NCBI GenBank assembly: GCA_034437455.1 | Contig: DAOTUB010000308.1 | Span: forward strand, 1-25,543 | Direction of reading: 5' to 3' | Origin: DAOTUB01 sp034437455 | GTDB lineage: Bacteria; Chloroflexota; Anaerolineae; B4-G1 | Length of the DNA stretch: 25,543 bases | Shown: positions 14,899 to 21,465 of the stretch, piece by piece | How the letters are laid out: every line of letters starts with the position of its first letter | How positions within the stretch are numbered: position 1 is the first letter of the stretch | Translations under genes and position numbers: made by a program | Notes under the pieces: model-generated | Databases searched by the model: none | Seen by the model: the letters and a program-made list of their open reading frames with translations, nothing else | What the model was told of the DNA's origin: nothing

Positions 14899-16569
14899 AT
14901 GTTAACTCAAATTCAAACCTTGCTCGCAGCGCCAACTTTCGAGGACAGAGACAAGACACGCACAGCTCGTCTGCTCAACGTCATCTTGCTGATCTTGTTG
15001 CTGGCTACAGTGATCATGGTCATAGCTATACTGTTGATGAGTGGCCTTCCCACCACCTTTGAAGATATGTTCACTCCGCTGAGCGGTGTGATCATGGCCG
15101 TGATCATCGGAGGGCTGCTGGCGCTCACCCGTCGTGGTCGTTTGAAGTTGACCAGTACCCTGTTGTTGTCATTGCTGTGGATGGTTTTGACGATTTGGAT
15201 ATTCCTTCTCGGTGGCGGCGTGAGCGACAACACCACTCCCCTTATCTACGTATTGACCATTGTCCTGGCCGGCTTGCTTTTGGACAAGTCTGCCGCTATG
15301 GCCTTTACTTTTCTGAGCCTGCTGGCGGTACTTGTAGCATTCTACGCCGAGATCGAAGGCATCCTGGTCGTTCCCAGCACACCCGCCACGTATTACGATC
15401 TGGTCTTTGTGCTTCTCCCCATGGGCCTGATAGGACTGTTGTTGAGCTACGCCGTGCACAATATGAACCAAGCGCTCAGACGCGCTCACTCGAACGAACG
15501 TGAGCTTGCCGAGAACTATGAAGAACTACAAGCTGCCCGTGCGTCGCTGGAACAGCGCAACCAGTACTTGTGGACTATGGTTCAAGAGTACGTCGAGTAC
15601 ATGAAAGAGGTAGAACAGGGTAACCTGGTCTCTCGTCTGGTACTCGATGGTAATGGACATGAAACCGACGACCCGCTCATCGTTCTGGGTCACAACCTGA
15701 ACGAGACTATCGCCAGCCTGCATCACATGATCCTCCAGATCCACGATGCGGCCAACAACCTGAGCACCGCCGCCAACGAAATCCTGGCCGCTACAACGCA
15801 GCAGGCAACGGGGGCGAACGAGCAGTCGGCGGCCATCTCCCAGACCACGACCACCGTTGACGAGGTCAAGGTCATCTCGGAGCAGGCGATCCAGCGCGCC
15901 CAGGAGGTCGTGGACGCCTCGCAACGTACCGTCCAGGTCTCTCGTACCGGTGCGGAGGCCGTGCAAGAGACCGTCGGCAGCATGGCGCAGATCAAGGCGC
16001 GGGTCGAGGGGATCGCCGAAAATATCCTGGCCCTCTCGGCGCAGACGCAGCAGATCGGCGAGATCATCGCCACGGTCAACGACATCGCGGCGCAGTCGAA
16101 CATGCTGGCGCTGAACGCCAGCGTCGAGGCCGCGCGGGCGGGGGAGCACGGCAAGGGCTTTGGGGTGGTCGCAGCGGAGGTTCGCAACCTGGCCGAACAA
16201 TCGCGACAGGCCACGTTGCAGGTAAAGACCATCCTTTCGGACATCCAGAACGGGATCAACGCCACGGTGATGGCGACGGAGGAAGGAACGAAAGTGGTTG
16301 ACCAGGGGTTGGGATTGGCGGGCCAGACCGGGGAGGCCATCGAGCAACTGGCGGGTGTGATCAACGAGGCAGCGCAGGCGGCGATGCAGATGCGGGCCGG
16401 TGGGCAGCAGCAAGCGACCGGCGTGGAGCAGATCGCGCTGGCGATGCAGAACATCAACCAGGCCACGACCCAGAGCCTGGCGAGCACCCGCCAGACGGAA
16501 AAAGCAGCCCGAGACTTGAACGATCTGGCCCGCAGCCTGACCGACACGGTGAAGCAATATCAGTTGTAA
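14899..16569 (+). CDS. Methyl-accepting chemotaxis protein, polytopic with HAMP-like linker (MCP 4)
   Basis: 556 aa; AGAAGGA (14882-14888) precedes the ATG. The build is the same as MCP 3: APTFEDRDKTRTARLLNVIL, about six membrane segments to residue 195, the linker RAHSNERELAENYEELQAARASLEQRN, and a HAMP-like segment at about 231-285 (EYMKEVEQGNLVSRLVL ... DDPLIVLGHNLNETIASLHHMI). The signalling domain has the tip DIAAQSNMLALNASVEAARAG and a Gly instead of Ala in GKGFGVVAAEVRNLAEQS. The sensor half is clearly related to MCP 3 and MCP 2 but diverged, whereas the signalling half is nearly unchanged. A 72-base spacer with an imperfect palindrome separates it from cheA. Confidence 0.93.
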   Translation: MLTQIQTLLAAPTFEDRDKTRTARLLNVILLILLLATVIMVIAILLMSGLPTTFEDMFTPLSGVIMAVIIGGLLALTRRGRLKLTSTLLLSLLWMVLTIWIFLLGGGVSDNTTPLIYVLTIVLAGLLLDKSAAMAFTFLSLLAVLVAFYAEIEGILVVPSTPATYYDLVFVLLPMGLIGLLLSYAVHNMNQALRRAHSNERELAENYEELQAARASLEQRNQYLWTMVQEYVEYMKEVEQGNLVSRLVLDGNGHETDDPLIVLGHNLNETIASLHHMILQIHDAANNLSTAANEILAATTQQATGANEQSAAISQTTTTVDEVKVISEQAIQRAQEVVDASQRTVQVSRTGAEAVQETVGSMAQIKARVEGIAENILALSAQTQQIGEIIATVNDIAAQSNMLALNASVEAARAGEHGKGFGVVAAEVRNLAEQSRQATLQVKTILSDIQNGINATVMATEEGTKVVDQGLGLAGQTGEAIEQLAGVINEAAQAAMQMRAGGQQQATGVEQIALAMQNINQATTQSLASTRQTEKAARDLNDLARSLTDTVKQYQL

Positions 16570-16641
16570 GTGATTAGTAGTTAGTGACTGGCAGCCGGTG
16601 ATTCGCTGTCAGCGACTGACAACTAACAAGGAGAACAAAGT
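16570..16641. repeat. Intergenic imperfect palindrome before cheA
   Basis: The 72-base spacer contains GTTAGT (from about 16580) pairing with ACTAAC just before the ribosome binding site of cheA, and an inner imperfect stem CTGGCAGC with GCTGTCAG around a loop of about ten bases. The left part is a low-complexity GATTAGTAGTTAGTGA run unlike the coding DNA around it. No T run follows. It may be a decayed mobile palindrome or an mRNA processing site; the ribosome binding site AAGGAG follows at about 16629-16634. Confidence 0.45.
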
Positions 16642-18942
16642 ATGTCCCTCAGTGCCAAGGTTCGCGAACAACTACTCAGCAGTTTTCGCGCCGAACTGAA
16701 CGAGCATATTCAGACGGTAACCGACGGGTTACTGGCGCTGGAACAACAAAGCGTTACCGGCGAGCAGCGCCAATCCACCCTGGAAGACATCTTTCGCGCT
16801 GCCCACAGCCTCAAGGGAGCCGCCCGCGCGATGGGCGTCACCGCCGTTGAACAACTGGCCCACGCCCTCGAAGGGGTGCTGGACGGCATACGGCGCGATG
16901 CCATCACCCTGAGCGTGGAACTCTTTAACGCTTGTTATCGAGCCCTCGACGCGGTTCAGGCTGTTCAAGCGGCCTACGAAGCCGGCGAGATCACGCCCCC
17001 AACCCAGGCCTTGCAGGCGTTGACCGATCTGGAATCGTTCCGCTCTCAAGTTAGTGAGGAGACCAAAGAGAGCGTTGAGCCGCCCCCCGCCGTTGAACCC
17101 CCATCAACGTCCGTGGGCGTCCCCGTGTCGGAGCAGGACACGGCTCCTCGGACTCTTGGTGCGGACGAAACCATCCGCATCGGCGTGAATAAACTGGATG
17201 TGCTGATGGCTCAACTGAGCGAATTGCTCGTCACCAAGATCCGCATCGAACAGCGACTGGATCAAATACGTCAGTTCCAGGAATTCACAACCATGTGGCA
17301 GAAAGAGTGGCTGGCTGCCCGCAAGGCCTACAGCCAGTTGCTTCGCCGTGAAGTCGGCGGCAATGGCGCCGGTGGATTGGAAAAGGATCTGGCGCGCATA
17401 TTGGATTACGTCGGCGTCAGTCAGGAGCGCCTGTACGAGATGAACACGCAGGTCAACGAGCTGGCCCGGGAGTATGCCAACGACACGATGCACATGTCAC
17501 TTGTGATCGACGAGCTGGAAGAGGACGTCAAGCGCATTCGCATGCTCACCCTCAACACGATCACCGGTCCCTTTGGGCGTATGGTGCGCGATCTGGCCCG
17601 CGGAGCGGGCAAAGAGGCGATGCTGCGCATCGTTGGCGGCGACACCGAGTTGGACAAACGGGTGTTGGAACAGATCAAGGATCCGCTGATCCACATGTTG
17701 CGCAATGCCGTGGATCACGGCATCGAACGGCCCGAACAACGCGAGGCGCAGGGCAAGCCGCGCAGCGGCGTCATCACCCTCGCGGCCGAGCCGCATCGCG
17801 TGGGCAAAGACGTGGTAATTTCCGTCTCTGACGACGGTGCCGGGCTGAACCTGGATGCTATCCGTCAGGCCATCTTGCGACGGGGCGACGTCGGGGACCA
17901 CTCAATGAGTGAGGCGGAATTGATGGAGGTCATCTTTACCCCCGGCGTCTCTACCAATCCCATCATCACCGACATTTCGGGGCGCGGAGTAGGGTTGGAC
18001 GTGGTGCGGCGCAACGTGGAGGCGCTGCAAGGCCGCATCGACGTGGATTGGACGCCCGGCGGCGGGGCGACTTTTGCGATGACGTTGCCGCTGGCGCTGA
18101 CCAGTTCGCACGGATTGTTGGTGCGCGCCTCTGAGCAACTACTCGCCATCCCGCTCAACGCCATCGAGCACATCATGTTCGTCGACCCCCAGGAGATTAC
18201 GCCCCTGGAAGGATACGATGCCATACGCTACAACGGGCAGCCCCTCACCCTGGTACGACTCGGCGACGTGTTGGAGTTGCCGCAAGCGGAGGTTTCCCAC
18301 GACGACGCGCGCATCCTGGCCGTCATCCTGGCAGCCGCAGAGCGGCGCATGGCTTTCGCCGTGGACGAGTTGGTCGGCGAGCAAGAGGTTGTGATCAAGG
18401 GATTGGGAAAGCAACTGACGCGCGTGGGCGGCATTGCCGGCGCCACCGTGATGGGCAGCGGAGAAGTGGTGCTGGTGCTCAACGTGGCCGATTTGATCCG
18501 ACTGGGTCTGATGGGCAAACGTCGCTCTGTCCTCGACGCACTGGCCGAGGCGGCCCCGTCCCAGTCCGTGCGCGCCCAGCGGCGTATCTTGATCGTAGAT
18601 GACTCGATCACCACCCGCACGCTGGAAAAGAACATCCTGGAGGCGGCCGGGTATACCGTTCAGTTGGCGACCGATGGTCAGGAGGCCTTGAATGCCATCG
18701 CCGCCAGCGGCGCGCCCGATCTGATCGTCTCGGACGTCATGATGCCGCGGGTGGATGGATTTGGCCTCACCCGGCGGCTTAAAGACGAGCCGTCCACGGC
18801 TCACGTGCCCGTGATCCTCGTCACGTCGCTGGATTCGGCCGAGGACAAAGCGCGGGGTATCGAAGTCGGCGCCGACGCCTATATCACCAAGAGTCGTTTT
18901 GACCAGAGCAATCTTTTGGAGACCATTGAGCAGTTGATTTGA
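16642..18942 (+). CDS. cheA: CheA-type histidine kinase with fused receiver domain
   Basis: 766 aa. The HPt domain (residues 1-110) has the phosphorylatable His55 in AAHSLKGAARAMG. A proline-rich linker (about 130-165) takes the place where E. coli CheA has its CheY-binding P2 domain. The dimerisation region (about 175-320) contains VNKLDVLMAQLSELLVTKIR and a long helical insertion (QFQEFTTMWQKEWLAARKAY...). The HATPase domain (325-475) shows the N box MLRNAVDHG (Asn355), DDGAGLN and GRGVGLDVV. A CheW-like domain follows (about 480-620), then a receiver domain (648-766) with DDS, Asp698 in SDVMMPRVDG and a Lys in ITKSRFDQ. The kinase autophosphorylates at the HPt His under MCP control and passes phosphate to receivers. 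The fused receiver, seen also in gliding and pilus-type systems, may act as a phosphate sink. Two stand-alone receivers follow. Confidence 0.95.
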   Translation: MSLSAKVREQLLSSFRAELNEHIQTVTDGLLALEQQSVTGEQRQSTLEDIFRAAHSLKGAARAMGVTAVEQLAHALEGVLDGIRRDAITLSVELFNACYRALDAVQAVQAAYEAGEITPPTQALQALTDLESFRSQVSEETKESVEPPPAVEPPSTSVGVPVSEQDTAPRTLGADETIRIGVNKLDVLMAQLSELLVTKIRIEQRLDQIRQFQEFTTMWQKEWLAARKAYSQLLRREVGGNGAGGLEKDLARILDYVGVSQERLYEMNTQVNELAREYANDTMHMSLVIDELEEDVKRIRMLTLNTITGPFGRMVRDLARGAGKEAMLRIVGGDTELDKRVLEQIKDPLIHMLRNAVDHGIERPEQREAQGKPRSGVITLAAEPHRVGKDVVISVSDDGAGLNLDAIRQAILRRGDVGDHSMSEAELMEVIFTPGVSTNPIITDISGRGVGLDVVRRNVEALQGRIDVDWTPGGGATFAMTLPLALTSSHGLLVRASEQLLAIPLNAIEHIMFVDPQEITPLEGYDAIRYNGQPLTLVRLGDVLELPQAEVSHDDARILAVILAAAERRMAFAVDELVGEQEVVIKGLGKQLTRVGGIAGATVMGSGEVVLVLNVADLIRLGLMGKRRSVLDALAEAAPSQSVRAQRRILIVDDSITTRTLEKNILEAAGYTVQLATDGQEALNAIAASGAPDLIVSDVMMPRVDGFGLTRRLKDEPSTAHVPVILVTSLDSAEDKARGIEVGADAYITKSRFDQSNLLETIEQLI

Positions 18943-18974
18943 TGTGCAAAACAATCTATGACAGGAGTTGTGCA

Positions 18975-19394
18975 ATGGCGGTGAATTACAAGACCGTGCT
19001 AATTGTAGAGGACAGCCCGGCTCAAGCGCTGGTGCTTCAACAAGTGCTGGAGCAAGAGGGATTACAGGTGCTCTGGGCGCCCGATGGACGCATCGGAGTG
19101 GCGATGGCGCAGCAGCAGATGCCGGACGCGATCGTGCTCGACATCGAGATGCCCGAAATGAACGGCTTTGAGGTGTGCCGGCGCTTGAAGCAAAACACCC
19201 GCACATCCAGCATCCCGATCGTGATGCTCACCATCCGCAGCGACCCCGCTGCCCTGATGCAGGGGATCGATCTGGGAGCCATTGACTTTATTCCCAAGGA
19301 TGCTTTTTCTGAGAGTGTACTCATAGAGACATTGCGACAACTGCGTATCCTTGACGATCCACAGACTGTAGAGAATGATCGCGCCGGAGACTAG
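18975..19394 (+). CDS. CheY-like single-domain response regulator (first)
   Basis: 139 aa from the ATG at 18975, supported by AGGAG (18963-18967); a TTG at 18939 that would overlap cheA is less likely. The protein is one receiver domain: acidic pocket ED (12-13), phosphoacceptor Asp56 in IVLDIEMPEMNG, a Thr in VMLT, and Lys in FIPKDAF. In this family the Lys is followed by Asp instead of the usual Pro. It probably takes phosphate from the CheA encoded just upstream. It has no DNA-binding or enzymatic output, so it should act by protein contact, as CheY does. It is a paralogue of the receiver encoded at 19893 (shared EDSP.QAL.LQ, EMPEMNGF/QMPEMNGF, CRRLK). Confidence 0.88.
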   Translation: MAVNYKTVLIVEDSPAQALVLQQVLEQEGLQVLWAPDGRIGVAMAQQQMPDAIVLDIEMPEMNGFEVCRRLKQNTRTSSIPIVMLTIRSDPAALMQGIDLGAIDFIPKDAFSESVLIETLRQLRILDDPQTVENDRAGD

Positions 19395-19427
19395 GCGGAT
19401 GGGAAAAATCCGCCGTGATCGATTTTT
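19394..19427 (+). terminator. Possible weak terminator or attenuator hairpin
   Basis: GGCGGAT (19394-19400) and ATCCGCC (19408-19414) form a perfect 7-bp stem with a 7-base loop, starting in the stop codon of the receiver gene. A run of five T (19423-19427) follows only after an 8-base gap, so intrinsic termination would be weak. It lies in the largest gap within the cheA-cheB part (112 bases). Confidence 0.35.
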
Positions 19428-19506
19428 CGGAGTCAGTACAAGTTGCCGGCGACAATTTTGACTTTTGTAGTAGAGATGGTTGTTGGCGCATCCAAAGGTG
19501 GAAATA

Positions 19507-19878
19507 ATGATAATGAGCAAAAGCCAAACCATAACAATTAAGAATTCGTTCGACATTATCCTCGCACGAATGCGAGTGCGCCAGTGGGCGCGGACCACGG
19601 GCCTTGGGATACAAGATCAAGCGTGCATCGCTTTGGCCACCTCTTCGTTGGCTCACGCATTGAAATTGGGAGAAGCGAGTGAGGGCTGCATCGACATTTA
19701 CTGCTCGGATGAAGGGGAACGAGCGGGCGTGCGAGTAGTTTGTACGTTGGCAAATCACGCGAAAACTGATTTCGTGTCGGAGGCGTTCTCGGACACACGC
19801 TGGATGGTCGATGACCTGATTATCGAAACGCTGCCGTCCAATGAGCTAGAGATCACTCTGATCAAATGGGCGACATAG
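19507..19878 (+). CDS. Degenerate RsbT-like (GHKL-fold) protein lacking ATP-binding motifs
   Basis: 123 aa from the ATG at 19507 (AAGGTGG at 19495-19501); a second ATG at 19513 is possible. By eye it aligns without gaps to the second RsbT in the first half: ILARMRVRQWARTTGLGIQDQ against VIACQKGRALATELGFSNQDQ, and SSLAHA (46-51) against the N box SEIARN. The end MVDDLIIETLPSNELEITLIKW resembles LMDEFEIVSNIGKGTMIVMKKW. However, the N-box Asn is Ala51, no DxGxG G1 box exists, and the Gly-rich G2 region is deleted. It should therefore not bind ATP or act as a kinase. Placed between two CheY-like receivers in the che operon, it might be a binding adaptor. The assignment is from hand alignment only; it could be an unrelated small protein. 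Confidence 0.6.
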   Translation: MIMSKSQTITIKNSFDIILARMRVRQWARTTGLGIQDQACIALATSSLAHALKLGEASEGCIDIYCSDEGERAGVRVVCTLANHAKTDFVSEAFSDTRWMVDDLIIETLPSNELEITLIKWAT

Positions 19879-19892
19879 GTCAGGGGGAAATG

Positions 19893-20309
19893 ATGTCCAA
19901 AACCACAGAAACATCCGCTGTAGATGCTAGAACCGTTCTGGTCATTGAGGATAGCCCGACGCAGGCGTTACATCTGCAAGCATTGCTGGAGCAGGAAGGG
20001 TTGAACGTGGTGCTGGCTGAGGATGGTCGCGTCGGCCTGGAAGTCGCGCAACGGTTGCAGCCCGATCTGATTGTTCTCGACTTGCAGATGCCGGAGATGA
20101 ATGGTTTCCAGGTATGCCGGCGGCTAAAGGATGAGGATCGAACTTCCTACATCCCGGTGATCATGTTCACCCGCCACGACGACCGCGAAGCTGTCGTATT
20201 GGGTTTACAGTTAGGCGCGGTGGATTACATCCCCAAGGATGCTTTTGCCGATGCGGTATTATTGGAAACGCTACGCCAAATGGGATTGATCGCGCCGAGC
20301 GCCGCGTAG
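19893..20309 (+). CDS. CheY-like single-domain response regulator (second)
   Basis: 138 aa from the ATG at 19893, with AGGGGG (19882-19887) upstream; ATG at 19890 or 19866 are in frame but 19866 has no ribosome binding site and would overlap the upstream gene by 13 bases. One receiver domain: ED (19-20), phosphoacceptor Asp63 in IVLDLQMPEMNG, Thr in IMFT, Lys in YIPKDAF. It is a paralogue of the receiver at 18975, with a slightly longer N-terminus. It probably receives phosphate from CheA. Two similar receivers may compete for the kinase or reach different targets. It is followed by cheB after 70 bases. Confidence 0.88.
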   Translation: MSKTTETSAVDARTVLVIEDSPTQALHLQALLEQEGLNVVLAEDGRVGLEVAQRLQPDLIVLDLQMPEMNGFQVCRRLKDEDRTSYIPVIMFTRHDDREAVVLGLQLGAVDYIPKDAFADAVLLETLRQMGLIAPSAA

Positions 20310-20379
20310 AGACAGCCATGGAGCAAGCGGCGAGCGACGCGGACGTTCTCTGGTCCGAGTCTTGCCTTGAGGTATCACG

Positions 20380-21423
20380 ATGAAACCTACCATTCGAGTG
20401 CTCGTTGTAGATGATTCCCCGACCGTGCGGGAGATACTGGTCAGCATGTTGCAGAGCGAGCCAGGATTTCAGGTTGTGGGACAGGCGCAAGATGGCGAGG
20501 AAGCCGTGCGGCTGTCCGCCCGTCTGCGACCCGACGTGATCACGATGGATATCCGTATGCCTCGTATGGATGGCTTACAGGCGACCAGGCAGATCATGAG
20601 CACCGCGCCCAGGCCCATCGTCGTGGTGGCGGCTAGCGTCTATGATCAGGACCTGAACATCGCCTTCAACGCGATCGCGGCCGGGGCGTTGACGGTGGTT
20701 GAAAAACCAAAGGGGCTTTCCCTCGCCAATTACGAGGCCGTGCGCGATCAACTGGTGACGACCATCCGGCTGATGGCCGAGGTGCCGGTCGTCACGATCT
20801 GGCCGGAACGCCGCCCGCCCACCCGAGCGCGCGATCTGGAGGCTGGCGTCGAACTGATCGCCATTGCCGCGTCTACAGGGGGTCCGGGTGTGTTGCGCCA
20901 GATTCTCAGCGCCTTGCCGGGCGATCTGTCTATCCCCATCGTGGTGGTGCAACACATCACGCGCGGCTTTGCCCAGGGGTTCGCCAGTTGGCTGGACGAT
21001 GCAACCGAGTTGAAAGTGTCCGTGGCGACAGACAACGAGCAGGTCGAAGCAGGGCGAGTGTTGCTCGCGCCGGATGACGCGCACATGCACATCAACCCCG
21101 GCGGCATGGTCAAGCTCGATCCCTCGCCGCCGGTGAAGGGACTGCGGCCCTCGGCCACGCGATTGTTCCACTCGGTGGCGAAATCCTTTGGGGCTGCCGC
21201 CATCGGTGTGGTGTTGACCGGGATGGGCGAGGATGGCGTCGAAGGATTAGAAGAACTCCGGCTGGCGGGCGGGCGCGTGATCGCGCAAAACGAAGAAAGC
21301 TGCGTCGTCTTTGGCATGCCCAAAGTGGCGATCGAACAAGGAATCGTAGATCAAGTATTGCAGCCCGACGAAATTGCATCTATGTTGAATCATCTGGATG
21401 GATGCCGCAAAGCCGGACAATGA
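20380..21423 (+). CDS. cheB: CheB, receptor methylesterase/glutamine deamidase response regulator
   Basis: 347 aa; GAGG (20369-20372) supports the ATG. The receiver domain has VVDDSPTVRE and phosphoacceptor Asp57 in TMDIRMPRMDG. The catalytic domain (about 155-340) shows the complete triad: Ser165 in AASTGGPG, His192 in VVQHITRGFA and Asp285 in TGMGEDG, at nearly the same numbers as in E. coli CheB (164/190/286). CheB removes methyl groups from MCP glutamates and is activated by CheA. It should adapt the four MCPs encoded upstream. The partner methyltransferase CheR is not in this window. The spacing of the domains and the length are normal. Confidence 0.95.
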   Translation: MKPTIRVLVVDDSPTVREILVSMLQSEPGFQVVGQAQDGEEAVRLSARLRPDVITMDIRMPRMDGLQATRQIMSTAPRPIVVVAASVYDQDLNIAFNAIAAGALTVVEKPKGLSLANYEAVRDQLVTTIRLMAEVPVVTIWPERRPPTRARDLEAGVELIAIAASTGGPGVLRQILSALPGDLSIPIVVVQHITRGFAQGFASWLDDATELKVSVATDNEQVEAGRVLLAPDDAHMHINPGGMVKLDPSPPVKGLRPSATRLFHSVAKSFGAAAIGVVLTGMGEDGVEGLEELRLAGGRVIAQNEESCVVFGMPKVAIEQGIVDQVLQPDEIASMLNHLDGCRKAGQ

Positions 21424-21465
21424 ATGGGTAAATCTTAATCATAGTTGGTCGAATAGGATGGTAAA

